Source of the DNA: Candidatus Peribacteria bacterium RIFCSPLOWO2_12_FULL_55_15
GTDB lineage: Bacteria; Patescibacteriota; Gracilibacteria; Peribacterales; Peribacteraceae
Direction: 5' to 3'
DNA: 44,720 bases
Assembly (NCBI GenBank): GCA_001789045.1
Contig: MFYG01000007.1
Coordinates: 1 to 44,720, forward strand
The notes under the pieces: model-generated
Seen by the model: the letters and a program-made list of their open reading frames with translations, nothing else
What the model was told of the DNA's origin: nothing
Databases searched by the model: none
Shown here: piece after piece, positions 7,944 through 16,360 of the stretch
How the letters are laid out: each line of letters opens with the position of its first letter
Position numbering within the stretch: position 1 is the first letter of the stretch
Translations under genes and position numbers: made by a program

Positions 7944-8915
7944 TCATTCCACATACACCATCTCCTCGAACCGCATGCCGAACTGCCCCGGGAAGTAGAG
8001 TCCGGGTTCAATGGCGATGACTTCATTGTGCAAAAGCTTTGTCCGTGTGACTTTTCCTGAAAGAGTGACCCCTTCGTGCACCTCGAGACCAACGCCATGA
8101 CCAAGCGCATGACAGAATTCCTCGGTAAACCCATGGCTCTTCAGGATGCGCCGGGCAAGGCGATCGAGTGCGCGATTCTCTACACCCACCCGCACTGCGG
8201 CTTTCGCGCTTACGAGCGCATCCCGAACTGCCGCACTTGCTTTCCTCTGCAACGCCGTCGGTTCGCCAGTGAAATACACCATGCTGCGATCCGCGCAGTA
8301 CCCACGGAACCTGGCTCCGACATCAATCTGCACAAGATCGCCTTTTCGAAGACGTCGACTCGTCGGACTATGATGTGGCCGGCTCGTATTGGAGCCAAAT
8401 GCCACGATAGGATCGAAAGCGAGCGCATCAGCGCCGCAATCGTGCGCCCATACATGAAGTTTCCACGCGAGCTCCCGCTCGGTCATACCTCGCCGAAGAG
8501 CAGGAGACACACGACGCAGCATCTCCTCTGTCATACGCTCGGCACGCCGAAGAGCGCGTAGCTCTTCCGGTCGCTTCTGACGCCGCCTGCATTCGATGAC
8601 GTCATTACAGGGGACAAAGAGCGTCTGCGGGAATTTCTTTTTCCAGGCTTCGCGCCGGGCGACCGTGACATGCTCCGCCTCGAACCCGCACCGCCGGACG
8701 CGGCGCAGGACATCGGACAATTCACGAACATGCCGCACCGTCATCCCACTCCATGCGTCGTTCACGCATTCAATGTAGCGATCATCCACAAAAAGTGTTC
8801 CACCAGTATTCTTCAATAATATCAAACCAGAACTTATATCAATTCCAGTCAAGTATCGGACATTCGTCCGATCCGTTACAAGGAGCGCCGACACTCCCGC
8901 ACGGCGAAGCCACAT
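7944..8915 (-). CDS. M24-family metallopeptidase (Xaa-Pro aminopeptidase/PepQ-like)
   Basis: 323 residues with a creatinase-like N-terminal domain (VSALLVTDRTNVRYLTGID, FVDDRYIE) and the pita-bread catalytic domain. Metal ligands are visible in order: Asp in VQIDVGA, Asp in YCADRS, His in HALGHGVGLEVHE, Glu in IEPGLY and Glu in MRFEEMVYVE at the very C-terminus. HHSPTSRR contains the substrate His. It probably removes N-terminal residues before proline in cytosolic peptides. The ATG at 8915 is the first in frame; TAGTGT lies 6 nt upstream, again with no Shine-Dalgarno. It is divergent from the pilin gene. Confidence 0.93.
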   Translation of the reverse strand: MWLRRAGVSALLVTDRTNVRYLTGIDISSGLILLKNTGGTLFVDDRYIECVNDAWSGMTVRHVRELSDVLRRVRRCGFEAEHVTVARREAWKKKFPQTLFVPCNDVIECRRRQKRPEELRALRRAERMTEEMLRRVSPALRRGMTERELAWKLHVWAHDCGADALAFDPIVAFGSNTSRPHHSPTSRRLRKGDLVQIDVGARFRGYCADRSMVYFTGEPTALQRKASAAVRDALVSAKAAVRVGVENRALDRLARRILKSHGFTEEFCHALGHGVGLEVHEGVTLSGKVTRTKLLHNEVIAIEPGLYFPGQFGMRFEEMVYVE

Positions 8916-9007
8916 ATCCGCACACTATCCCCTTCCGTCCTTCTGATGCAAATTGGAGATTTCTGCGTTTTTCTGCTACAATGTTTCGTTATACGCACAT
9001 TGCATCT

Positions 9008-9361
9008 ATGTTCACCGCATTTCTCATTTACCCGACCCTCCTTACACTTCCCAATCGCATCCACGCACAAGTATTTCAAGGTGGAGGACTGCAGGAAGGA
9101 ATAGATGCAGCCCAAAATATTCAGGGAGTCTCACAAAGTGAATTGCAGCCTTTCATCCTCAATGCCATCAGCGCCGTCATGAACATCCTCGGCCTTCTTG
9201 CGGCTGTTTCCATCATCGCCTGCGGCGTTCTCCTCATCATCAGCATCGGTAACGAACAGATGGCCGGAAAAGCGAAGAAAGGAGTGCTGTACTCTATAGT
9301 CGGTCTCCTCCTCATCCTCTTTGCAAAGGCCATTATCGGATTAATCCAGCAACTCGGATAA
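9008..9361 (+). CDS. VirB2/TrbC-like pilin (T4SS-pilin type small membrane protein)
   Basis: About 117 residues if started at the ATG at 9008 (an alternative ATG at 8971 adds 12). A signal peptide (MFTAFLIYPTLLTLPNRIHAQ) is followed by a short mature segment and two hydrophobic helices (VMNILGLLAAVSIIACGVLLII and GVLYSIVGLLLILFAKAIIGLI) with a small basic loop GNEQMAGKAKKG. This is the VirB2/TrbC pilin layout, often found as an isolated gene in CPR genomes. The TGCTACAAT box at 8961-8971 overlaps the ATG at 8971, which favours the start at 9008. It is translationally close (3 nt) to the PKD gene, suggesting a shared job in a surface structure. Confidence 0.7.
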   Translation: MFTAFLIYPTLLTLPNRIHAQVFQGGGLQEGIDAAQNIQGVSQSELQPFILNAISAVMNILGLLAAVSIIACGVLLIISIGNEQMAGKAKKGVLYSIVGLLLILFAKAIIGLIQQLG

Positions 9362-9364
9362 ACG

Positions 9365-11116
9365 ATGCTCCTTCATCCTCATTGTCGCCGGCTATTCATA
9401 CTCACCCTCACTTTCGCAAGCCTCGGTTCGGCAATCGCTGCAGCGCAGCTCTTCAATGACGGAGTTGGGACCAAACCGAATGAAACCATCCAGATCCAAA
9501 CTGGAAATATCCTTGAAATCCTTCCCATCCATTCGTTCCCCTCCGCAACCTACAGCTGGATATTGACCCATGACCGCAACTTCCTCGAAGTCGGACGCAA
9601 TGCGTTCTACAGCACCCGCCTCATCAATCCGGGACGCTTTACCTTGAATGCAGAAGTTGGCGATCCTACTGGACAAACGGCGCTTCGGCGCGTCTTCATC
9701 ATCGATGTACAACCAAGACAAACCCAGCTCCAAACGGAGGCTCCTCCGCCGACAGAAGAGACTCCGCCTGACAATTCCCTGGTACGCACTACACCGGAGA
9801 AACGGGATGATGGCCTCATCATCCTCCCTCCGAACCAAGCGCTCCTCCTCCTCACTCCTCTGCGCGATGACCTGCCCCATCTGTCTATTGATCTTGACTC
9901 ACAGAATGACGCCAACAATGACGATATTCTCACCAACGACGTCGATAATGACGGAACATTCTTTCAGACTTCTAAAACGCCACTCTATCTCTGGTTCACT
10001 TCTCCTCTGGAACAACGGGACGTCACGGTACATGCCGACACACCAGATTTCACGCCACTTACCCAAACGCTTTCTGTCCTCACTGCAGAATATGCAAAAC
10101 AACGCGGCCTCTTCGTTAGTCGCGTGCAAATCTCTATAGAAGAACAAGGACCGAAGTCCATCCTCTTCTCCCCCAAATTCGAGGATTCTGGCACCCCAGC
10201 TATTCCTCTCATGTTCCGTTGGGATTTCGGCGACGGAGCCGAGAGTGTTGAGGAACAGCCCCTCCATGAGTACGAAGCGTATGGCACGTACAATGTTCAC
10301 CTTTCTATCCGGAACCTGGAGACAGGACAGGAGCTTGCTGCGCGCACGGTAGCAATTCCTCTTAAGGCTCCCCTGATCCAAGACCCAAATATAAGCCTTC
10401 CATCCCCTGCGCTTCCCACTGATCCCATTCCTCCTCCACATACATCCTTCTTGCGTACCGCCCTGATAATCCTCGGCGTTGCAGCAGGGCTCGCCGCTAT
10501 CGGCTTTATTGCTGCGTGGGCATCCAATACAGTGAAGAAGCGTCTGTGGAAAAGGAAAATTGCTGCTTCACCTCCTCCGGCAAAACCACAACCATCATCT
10601 CCTCCTCCTACTACTACTACTACTACTAATGCTACTCCGTCCTCCACCCAATTCCCTTCTCCTCCAACACCCACTACACCTCCCAAATCTACTTCCAGTA
10701 CACCGAACTGGATGAAGAAAAGCCCACCTGCCCTCCCTGTTACTCCTCCGGCTTCCCCTCCAGCAGCAGTCAAATCACCAACGCCAAATCCAGCTGATGC
10801 TCCCGCTTTAGTACCAACAGTACTCACTGTACCCACCTTTGTCCCCTCTCCCGCCCCCATCCCACCTCCTCTACAACAGGCACCAAAGACTCCAGAACCG
10901 TCTGCCCCCCAACCTCCTCCACCACTCAAACCATCTCCCAAACCCACTGCCCCATTGCCAACACCGACCCCTCCTGCACCACCGAAACCAATACCAGCAT
11001 CGCCCATGATCCAGCAGCCAGTTTCAAAAACGCCCATCGCTGCTCCCACCCCACCACCGCCTCCAGTTCCGACTAAGGAAAGCGCCATGCCACCGAGGAG
11101 CGGCGCCACTATGTGA
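9365..11116 (+). CDS. Membrane-anchored PKD-domain protein with a Pro-rich tail
   Basis: 583 residues. A signal peptide (RRLFILTLTFASLGSAIAAAQ) leads an extracytoplasmic region of ~330 residues containing an Ig-like segment (~residues 35-120), a possible Ca-binding Asp/Asn stretch (DSQNDANNDDILTNDVDNDG, residues ~178-197) and a PKD domain (MFRWDFGDGAES ... HEYEAYGTYNVHLSI, ~residues 285-330). A membrane helix near residues 362-385 (ALIILGVAAGLAAIGFIAAW) is followed by basic KKRLWKRK, so the last ~190 residues, extremely rich in Pro, Thr and Ser, should be cytoplasmic. That is unusual, since such tails are normally outside. The start overlaps the pilin gene's end region (TAA-acg-ATG). Function is unknown; adhesion or scaffolding is plausible. 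Confidence 0.75.
   Translation: MLLHPHCRRLFILTLTFASLGSAIAAAQLFNDGVGTKPNETIQIQTGNILEILPIHSFPSATYSWILTHDRNFLEVGRNAFYSTRLINPGRFTLNAEVGDPTGQTALRRVFIIDVQPRQTQLQTEAPPPTEETPPDNSLVRTTPEKRDDGLIILPPNQALLLLTPLRDDLPHLSIDLDSQNDANNDDILTNDVDNDGTFFQTSKTPLYLWFTSPLEQRDVTVHADTPDFTPLTQTLSVLTAEYAKQRGLFVSRVQISIEEQGPKSILFSPKFEDSGTPAIPLMFRWDFGDGAESVEEQPLHEYEAYGTYNVHLSIRNLETGQELAARTVAIPLKAPLIQDPNISLPSPALPTDPIPPPHTSFLRTALIILGVAAGLAAIGFIAAWASNTVKKRLWKRKIAASPPPAKPQPSSPPPTTTTTTNATPSSTQFPSPPTPTTPPKSTSSTPNWMKKSPPALPVTPPASPPAAVKSPTPNPADAPALVPTVLTVPTFVPSPAPIPPPLQQAPKTPEPSAPQPPPPLKPSPKPTAPLPTPTPPAPPKPIPASPMIQQPVSKTPIAAPTPPPPPVPTKESAMPPRSGATM
10602..10629 (+). repeat. ACT trinucleotide microsatellite (poly-Thr)
   Basis: CCTCCTCCTACTACTACTAC-type run within the Pro-rich tail of the PKD protein. 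Length changes would alter the Thr run without a frameshift. Confidence 0.7.
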
Positions 11117-11182
11117 TGCACCCGGCGCGAAATATCCACAATTTGATTGTTATGCTATATTTTTGCCATCATTTCCTCTCTC

Positions 11183-11896
11183 ATGTTCACCGCACCTGTC
11201 AACATATTCTTCAGTGTTCTCGCCGTCAGTCTCGCATCGCTCACGGGAGTCTTCCTCCTCTCTCTGCATCAATCTTTCCTTCGAAAGATTCTGCTCTCGC
11301 TCGTCAGTTTCGCCGCGGGCGCGCTCTTCGCGAACGTTTTCCTCCACATCCTTCCGGAAATTGGCGCCTCTTTTCGTCTCGTCTTGCTCGGCATTCTCCT
11401 GTCGTTCGTTGTCGAAAAATTCATCTATTGGCATCACTGTCACAATCTCGACTGCCGCCATCGAAGTCCCGTCGGCACCCTCATGCTCATGGGGGACGGC
11501 ATCCACAACATGACGGACGGAATGGCGATTGCGGCGGCGTACCTCATCTCTCCCGAACTCGGCCTCGCGACGACCGTCGCCGTCATCCTGCATGAAATTC
11601 CGCAGGAGATCGGCGATTTCGCCGTGCTCCTCCACAGCGGGTACAGCCGCGCCCGAGCGCTGGCTTGGAACTTTCTCTCTGCGCTGACGGCATTCCTCGG
11701 CGCCGCCGCCATTCTCCTCCTGCACGGGCGCGTGCAAGGAATCGAGACCATGCTCTTACCCCTCGCAGCAGGGAACTTCCTCTACATTGCCGGTTCCGAC
11801 CTCATCCCCGAACTGCACAAGGAACCAAAGGCCAAGAGCTCCCTGGTTCAACTTCTTGCAATGCTTGCGGGCATTGCACTCATGTGGAGTCTTTAG
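11183..11896 (+). CDS. ZIP-family divalent metal transporter
   Basis: About 237 residues with eight probable membrane helices. Helix IV carries HNMTDG (IHNMTDGMAIAAAYL) and helix V HEIPQE, the paired metal-site motifs of the ZIP family; a His-rich cytosolic loop (WHHCHNLDCRHRS) precedes them. ZIP proteins move Zn, Fe or Mn into the cytoplasm. The ATG at 11147 would add 12 residues, but TGCTATATT at 11152-11160 overlaps it, so 11183 is preferred. The neighbour downstream begins 14 nt after the stop. Confidence 0.9.
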   Translation: MFTAPVNIFFSVLAVSLASLTGVFLLSLHQSFLRKILLSLVSFAAGALFANVFLHILPEIGASFRLVLLGILLSFVVEKFIYWHHCHNLDCRHRSPVGTLMLMGDGIHNMTDGMAIAAAYLISPELGLATTVAVILHEIPQEIGDFAVLLHSGYSRARALAWNFLSALTAFLGAAAILLLHGRVQGIETMLLPLAAGNFLYIAGSDLIPELHKEPKAKSSLVQLLAMLAGIALMWSL

Positions 11897-11910
11897 TACT
11901 ATCCTCCCAC

Positions 11911-12177
11911 ATGCCAAAGGATGATCAAGCAGTGGCAACGAAGAAAGACTTACAGGCAATGGAGACAAGACTGGTACAGCACTTCAACGTCGTGGCGGAG
12001 AACCTCGTGCATGACTTCAAGGGCATTTTCAAAGACCGTCTCGAACAGCACGAAGATCGTATTGTCCGCCTGGAACAGCATGTTGGTCTTGCGGAACCAG
12101 TCGTGGTGCATGGCTGTGCCATGAACCGTACGCCGAATGGTGCTCGGCATAATTCTGCTGAACGACCGCAGGCGTGA
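11911..12177 (+). CDS. Small coiled-coil protein, unknown
   Basis: 88 residues. The N-terminus (AVATKKDLQAMETRL) and HEDRIVRLEQHVG fit a helical coiled coil; the last ~20 residues are polar and unstructured. It is distantly similar in layout to the protein at 15796-16134 (ATK-D...L at the start, HEHRITHLEN near the end), so the two look like paralogues. Small proteins of this ATKxD/DRxxxLE type are common hypotheticals in CPR genomes. It sits just upstream of tRNA-His on the other strand. Confidence 0.6.
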   Translation: MPKDDQAVATKKDLQAMETRLVQHFNVVAENLVHDFKGIFKDRLEQHEDRIVRLEQHVGLAEPVVVHGCAMNRTPNGARHNSAERPQA

Positions 12178-12197
12178 AGCCTTCGGCGTTCTGATTC

Positions 12198-12276
12198 ATG
12201 GGGCGAGAGATGGGAATTGAACCCACGACCTTCTGGACCACAGCCAGACGCTCTAACCAACTGAGCTACTCCCGCC
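12198..12276 (-). tRNA. tRNA-His (anticodon GTG)
   Basis: On the minus strand the cloverleaf folds fully: acceptor GCGGGAG/CTCTCGC, D-arm AGCTCAGTTGGTTAGAGC, anticodon stem TCTGG/CCAGA with loop CTGTGGT (GTG), and T-arm GTGGG-TTCAATT-CCCAT. An extra G at -1 (12276) opposite C73 is the His identity element, and CCA is encoded at 12198-12200. It lies 69 bp from hisS, divergently. Confidence 0.97.
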
Positions 12277-12331
12277 ACGATACCCATAGTAACGTCATAC
12301 CGATGGGATGTGAATGCTGAACATATCCCGC

Positions 12332-12337
12332 TATAGT
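12332..12337 (+). promoter_or_regulatory. -10 box for hisS
   Basis: TATAGT ends 8 nt before the hisS ATG, implying a nearly leaderless message; the intervening GAGAAGGA could act as a weak ribosome site only on a longer transcript. Confidence 0.45.
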
Positions 12338-12345
12338 GAGAAGGA

Positions 12346-13695
12346 ATGTCCCAGCCACTTTTTCGTACCCCCAAAGGTACCCACGATGTCCTCCCCGAGG
12401 ATCACCAGTACATGACGTACATCAAGAAGGCCGTGCGGCACCGGGCACGACAAGCGGGGTTTAAGCGGATCGATACTCCGATGTTTGAAGAGCGTGGCAT
12501 CTTTGAGCGCGGGATCGGCGCACATACGGATATCGTCGAGAAGGAGCTCTTTACCGTGAGCGGTAAACGCGATGAGGAAGGAAAAGAACGTGAGTATGCC
12601 CTGCGACCCGAGTTCACCGCTGGTATCTGCCGAGCCTACATCGAGCACGGAATGCAACAGCTCCCACAACCAGTGGAACTCTATGCCATAGGCCAGTGTT
12701 TCCGCTATGACCGTCCACAGAAAGGCCGCTATCGGCAATTCCATCAGTTCGATTTTGAAATTATTGGCCTCAAAGATCCCAGCCTTGATGCGCAACTTAT
12801 CCATATCCTTACGAAAGTGTTCAGCGATATCCGGATCCTCTCCCGCCTCACGCTCCAAATCAATAACATTGGCGCTGCGGAAAGCCGAAAAGCCTATGTC
12901 GCCGCTCTCCGTGATTTCTTCATCGGAAAGGAAAGCCGCTTTCCGGAGATTGATCGTATTCGACTTGAGTCAAATCCCCTCCGTCTCCTCGATTCGAAGG
13001 AGGAGGACACACGACTCATTCTCAAAAGCGCTCCCACGCTCTCGCAATTTTTGAGTGATGAAAGCAAGCAGTATCACGCAACTCTCCTTGAGTGCCTCAC
13101 GATCCTCAATATTCCCTATACGGAGAACACCCTGCTCGTTCGCGGTCTCGACTACTACACACAGACGGTTTTCGAGTTCTGGGACAGCTCTCTGGGAGCG
13201 CAAAATGCCGTTGGCGGAGGGGGAAGATACGACGGACTTTTGGAACTCTTCGGAGGTCAACCAACGCCCGGCGTCGGTTTTGCCGGAGGCGTAGAACGGA
13301 TGATCTGGCATATGAAAGAGGCCGGCGTCCGCGTACCCAATAAAGATCACATCGACGTCTTCGTCGCGCAACTTGGTCCCGATGCGAAGAAGCAGTGTCT
13401 CCTTCTCATTGCGGAGCTCCAGGAAAATGGGGTTCATACATTAGGCGCCCTCGGTGAGGCAAGCCTCAAAAGTCAGATGGGCCTCGCGGACAAGTTCGAG
13501 GCGCGCTATACATTGGTCCTCGGAAAATTGGAAGCGAAGAAAGGAACGATCATTCTCCGCGATATGAAAGCGGGAAAACAGAAAGAGATCCAATATGAAA
13601 CCGCCATCCCCGAAGTCCTACGTCTCATCGGCAAATCAAAGCTCGATACGTATGTCATCAAAGATCAGATGGGACCGGAATTTGATGAAGACTAA
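12346..13695 (+). CDS. hisS: Histidyl-tRNA synthetase
   Basis: 449 residues, class II aminoacyl-tRNA synthetase. The N-terminus PKGTHDVLPED is the HisRS motif; ALRPEFTAGICRAYIEH is motif 2 onset; LVRGLDYYTQTVFEF is HisRS-specific; and GGGGRYDGLLELFGG ... GFAGGVERM is motif 3. A C-terminal anticodon-binding domain follows (HIDVFVAQLG onward). The tail KSKLDTYVIKDQMGPEFDED is longer than usual. It lies beside tRNA-His, its substrate. The stop (13693-13695) overlaps the gyrB stop on the opposite strand. Confidence 0.97.
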   Translation: MSQPLFRTPKGTHDVLPEDHQYMTYIKKAVRHRARQAGFKRIDTPMFEERGIFERGIGAHTDIVEKELFTVSGKRDEEGKEREYALRPEFTAGICRAYIEHGMQQLPQPVELYAIGQCFRYDRPQKGRYRQFHQFDFEIIGLKDPSLDAQLIHILTKVFSDIRILSRLTLQINNIGAAESRKAYVAALRDFFIGKESRFPEIDRIRLESNPLRLLDSKEEDTRLILKSAPTLSQFLSDESKQYHATLLECLTILNIPYTENTLLVRGLDYYTQTVFEFWDSSLGAQNAVGGGGRYDGLLELFGGQPTPGVGFAGGVERMIWHMKEAGVRVPNKDHIDVFVAQLGPDAKKQCLLLIAELQENGVHTLGALGEASLKSQMGLADKFEARYTLVLGKLEAKKGTIILRDMKAGKQKEIQYETAIPEVLRLIGKSKLDTYVIKDQMGPEFDED

Positions 13696-15707
13696 ACATC
13701 CAGATTCTTCACCGTCTTTGCGTGGGTTTGGATGAACTTGCGGCGGGGAGCCACCTCGGCGCCCATGAGAGTTTGGAAGACGGCATTCGCTTTCTCGGCG
13801 TCTTCCATCGTGACCTGGAGCATAATGCGGTTTTCCGGATCCATCGTCGTCTCCCATAGTTGCACCGCATTCATCTCTCCCAAACCCTTGTAGCGCTGCA
13901 CCCGCACCCCCACCTTCCGTGGTGTCTCCTTTCCCTCTTTTCCTTCAATCTCCTCCCCTTCCCCCTCCTCTATTGCCTCCAACGCCCCTCGCCCTATCCC
14001 CCACTCCCTCAATACACCTCCCTTCTCCACATCACTGAACACATGGCGTACATCCTTCCCCCGTTGGAGACGATAGAGTGGCGGCTGAGCAATGAAGAGA
14101 TGCCCCTTATCGATCAGTTCCGGAAAGTATCGGAAGAAGAGCGTGAGGATGAGCGTGCGAATGTGCGCGCCATCGACGTCGGCGTCCGTCATGATCACGA
14201 CTCGGTGATACCGGAGCTTACTGAAATCCTTCACATCGCCAATTCCGACCCCGAGCGCAATGATGAGCGCCTTGATTTCTGTATTCGCGAGCATCTTATC
14301 GAGACGCGCCTGCTCGACGTTGAGAATCTTCCCCTTCAGCGGGAGGATCGCCTGGAATTTACGATTGCGGCCCTGCTTCGCCGTGCCTCCGGCGCTCTCT
14401 CCCTCGACGATGAAGATTTCGCACTCGGAGGGATCGCGACTTGAGCAATCCGCGAGCTTCCCCGGGAGCGTCATGCCCTCCAAGGCGCCCTTCCGGATCA
14501 CACTATCGCGGGCGGCGCGGGCGGCGAGACGGGCGCGCGACGCGAGGAGACATTTCGCGACGATCTGCTTTGCGTCCCCCGGATGCTCCTCCAAGTACCG
14601 ACCAAGCTCTAAATTCACCACCGTCTCCACGGCAGATTTCATCTCGGCGTTCCCCAGTTTGCTCTTCGTCTGACCTTCAAACTGCGGATCACGCATGCGC
14701 ACGGACACGACGGCCGTGAGACCTTCCCGCACGTCATCCGCCGTCAGATTTTCATCCTTCTCCTTGAGAAGCTGAAACTGCCGCGCATACGCATTGATCG
14801 TCCGCGTGAGCGCGGTCTTGAATCCCGTGAGATGGTGGCCGCCTTCCGCCGTGTGAATGTTGTTCGCAAAACTCCAGACGCACTCCTGGAAGGATTGGCT
14901 GTATTGCAGCGCGACTTCCACCACCCCTTCCGGCGTCTCCTTGAGAAAAGAAATCGCCTCCGAGAGAGCCTCTTGCTCTTCATTGAGATGCACCACATAC
15001 GCACGGATCCCCCCTTCGAATGCGAAACGGTACAGGCGGGGATACTTTTTATCCGCCTCCGGACGCTCCTTGCGGGCATCTATGACGCCGATCGCGACGC
15101 CCTTCGTGAGGTATGCCTGCTGGCGGAGACGCGTGAGGATAATGTCGAGACTCCACTCGATGGTCGCGAAAATCTTCGGATCGGGAGTGAACTCGATCGT
15201 CGTGCCGTGCTTCTCGGTTTTCCCCGTCGAACGAACATCGTGCGCAGGCTTCCCCTGACGGTACTCTTGCACGTATACCTTCCCCTCACGCCGTACTTCC
15301 GCCTTCATCCAACTACTGAGGGCATTCACCACCGATGCACCGACCCCGTGCAATCCGCCGGACACTTTGTAGCCGCTCTGGTCCCCGCCGAATTTCCCTC
15401 CCGCATGGAGCGTCGTGAGTACGACTTCCAGCGCCGGGCGCTTCGCCTGGGGGTGGATGTCCACGGGAATGCCCCGGCCGTTATCTTCCACATTCACCGA
15501 TCCGCCGTCCTGGAGAGTAACCGTAATCTGCGTGCAATACCCCGCCATCGCCTCGTCGATGGCATTGTCGACAATTTCGTAGACGAGATGATGGAGACCG
15601 CGCATGTCCGTCGAACCGATGTACATTCCCGGACGCTTCCGCACAGGCTCCAGGCCCTCGAGGACCTGAATGTGTTCCGCCGTGTATGCACCCTTTGCTG
15701 CAGGCAT
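13692..15707 (-). CDS. gyrB: DNA gyrase subunit B
   Basis: 671 residues from the ATG at 15707, which gives the usual GyrB beginning (AYTAEHIQVLEGLEPVRKRP). Visible motifs are GHKL ATPase (VDNAIDEAMAG, DNGRGIPVDIHP, GLHGVGASVVNALS), TOPRIM (VEGESAGGTAKQGRNRKFQA, MTDADVDGAHIR) and the C-terminal QRYKGLGEMNAVQLWETTMD with VKNLDV at the end. With GyrA it introduces negative supercoils. A Glu/Gly/Lys-rich insert (EEGEGEEIEGKEGKE) sits before the KGLGEMN motif and looks like a short low-complexity expansion. A frame-open extension to 15764 lacks homology. TAGACT lies 7 nt before the ATG, and there is no Shine-Dalgarno. It overlaps hisS tail to tail by four bases. Confidence 0.97.
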   Translation of the reverse strand: MPAAKGAYTAEHIQVLEGLEPVRKRPGMYIGSTDMRGLHHLVYEIVDNAIDEAMAGYCTQITVTLQDGGSVNVEDNGRGIPVDIHPQAKRPALEVVLTTLHAGGKFGGDQSGYKVSGGLHGVGASVVNALSSWMKAEVRREGKVYVQEYRQGKPAHDVRSTGKTEKHGTTIEFTPDPKIFATIEWSLDIILTRLRQQAYLTKGVAIGVIDARKERPEADKKYPRLYRFAFEGGIRAYVVHLNEEQEALSEAISFLKETPEGVVEVALQYSQSFQECVWSFANNIHTAEGGHHLTGFKTALTRTINAYARQFQLLKEKDENLTADDVREGLTAVVSVRMRDPQFEGQTKSKLGNAEMKSAVETVVNLELGRYLEEHPGDAKQIVAKCLLASRARLAARAARDSVIRKGALEGMTLPGKLADCSSRDPSECEIFIVEGESAGGTAKQGRNRKFQAILPLKGKILNVEQARLDKMLANTEIKALIIALGVGIGDVKDFSKLRYHRVVIMTDADVDGAHIRTLILTLFFRYFPELIDKGHLFIAQPPLYRLQRGKDVRHVFSDVEKGGVLREWGIGRGALEAIEEGEGEEIEGKEGKETPRKVGVRVQRYKGLGEMNAVQLWETTMDPENRIMLQVTMEDAEKANAVFQTLMGAEVAPRRKFIQTHAKTVKNLDV

Positions 15708-15795
15708 CCCGGACAGTCTAGTAGAACCGCATCCCCTAATCAAAGCAAATCTCGCACCTTGCATCCCTTACAATCAGCACTACACTGCCTTCGAT

Positions 15796-16134
15796 ATGGA
15801 CGATGCGCAGCAGCCGGCTACCAAGGCAGACATCAGAACACTCAAGGAATATTTTGAAAGAATGATGGATGAGTTCACGGGAAGGATGGATGAGTTCACG
15901 GGAAGGATGGATGAGTTCACGGGAAGGATGGATGAGTTCACGGGAAGGATGGATGAGTTCACGGGAAGGATGGATAGACTCGATCATAAATGGGAAAGAC
16001 TCTACGAAGCCGATGACCAGATTCTGGCAGTACTCACAAATATCGAGAAACGACTGACGCAGAAAGTGGACTCCCATGAGCACCGCATCACGCACCTCGA
16101 GAATCTCGCTGGCGTCGCCTCTCAAAACCTATAA
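15796..16134 (+). CDS. Small coiled-coil protein built on a 7-residue repeat
   Basis: 112 residues. After QPATKADIRTLKEYFERM come five exact copies of the heptad MDEFTGR (residues ~24-58), then MDRLDHKWERL and a second helical segment (EKRLTQKVDSHEHRITHLEN). Seven residues per unit equals two coiled-coil turns, so unit number sets helix length in register. Paralogous in layout to 11911-12177. Function unknown. It is 9 nt upstream of the S21-like gene, and no Shine-Dalgarno is visible. Confidence 0.7.
   Translation: MDDAQQPATKADIRTLKEYFERMMDEFTGRMDEFTGRMDEFTGRMDEFTGRMDEFTGRMDRLDHKWERLYEADDQILAVLTNIEKRLTQKVDSHEHRITHLENLAGVASQNL
15865..15969 (+). repeat. Five tandem 21-bp repeats
   Basis: Five identical copies of ATGGATGAGTTCACGGGAAG + G, in frame, each encoding MDEFTGR. 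The lack of any substitutions points to recent expansion or active homogenisation. Confidence 0.97.
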
Positions 16135-16143
16135 CCTACGCCC

Positions 16144-16359
16144 ATGGCCATCTACGCTATCAAGAAAACAACGGAAACGAACGACGCGCTGCAGCATCGC
16201 TTCAAGAAGCAGGTGCAGAAATCCGGTCTCATCAAGCTCCTCCGCACCCGTGCGGTCCTCCAGCGCCACCCGAACCGGCGCGCGCAGCGCCTTCGCGCCC
16301 TCCATCGGGAACGCCTCCGCGCGGAGAACAAGAAGAAGCAGTTCTATTCGGCGATGTAG
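16144..16359 (+). CDS. rpsU: Ribosomal protein bS21-like
   Basis: 71 residues, the length of bS21, with its layout: a short beta start (MAIYAIKKTTETNDALQ), a basic helix (HRFKKQVQKSGLIKLLRTRAV is the S21 RRFKR..EKAG..E.R region) and a strongly basic C-terminal helix (RRAQRLRALHRERLRAENKKK). bS21 helps the 30S subunit at initiation near the anti-Shine-Dalgarno site, which is interesting where Shine-Dalgarno sites are sparse. The sequence is divergent, so the assignment is good but not certain. The uridine phosphorylase gene starts one base after its stop. Confidence 0.8.
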   Translation: MAIYAIKKTTETNDALQHRFKKQVQKSGLIKLLRTRAVLQRHPNRRAQRLRALHRERLRAENKKKQFYSAM

Positions 16360-16360
16360 T

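Noticed and set aside
10297-11139. Gly/Val-rich open frame opposite the Pro-rich tail
   Set aside because: Pro codons CCN read in reverse as Gly (GGN); a direct shadow of the tail.
13692-15707. Topoisomerase IV subunit ParE
   Set aside because: The C-terminal KGLGEMN...LWETTMDPENR and VKNLDV pattern and the N-terminal sequence fit GyrB.
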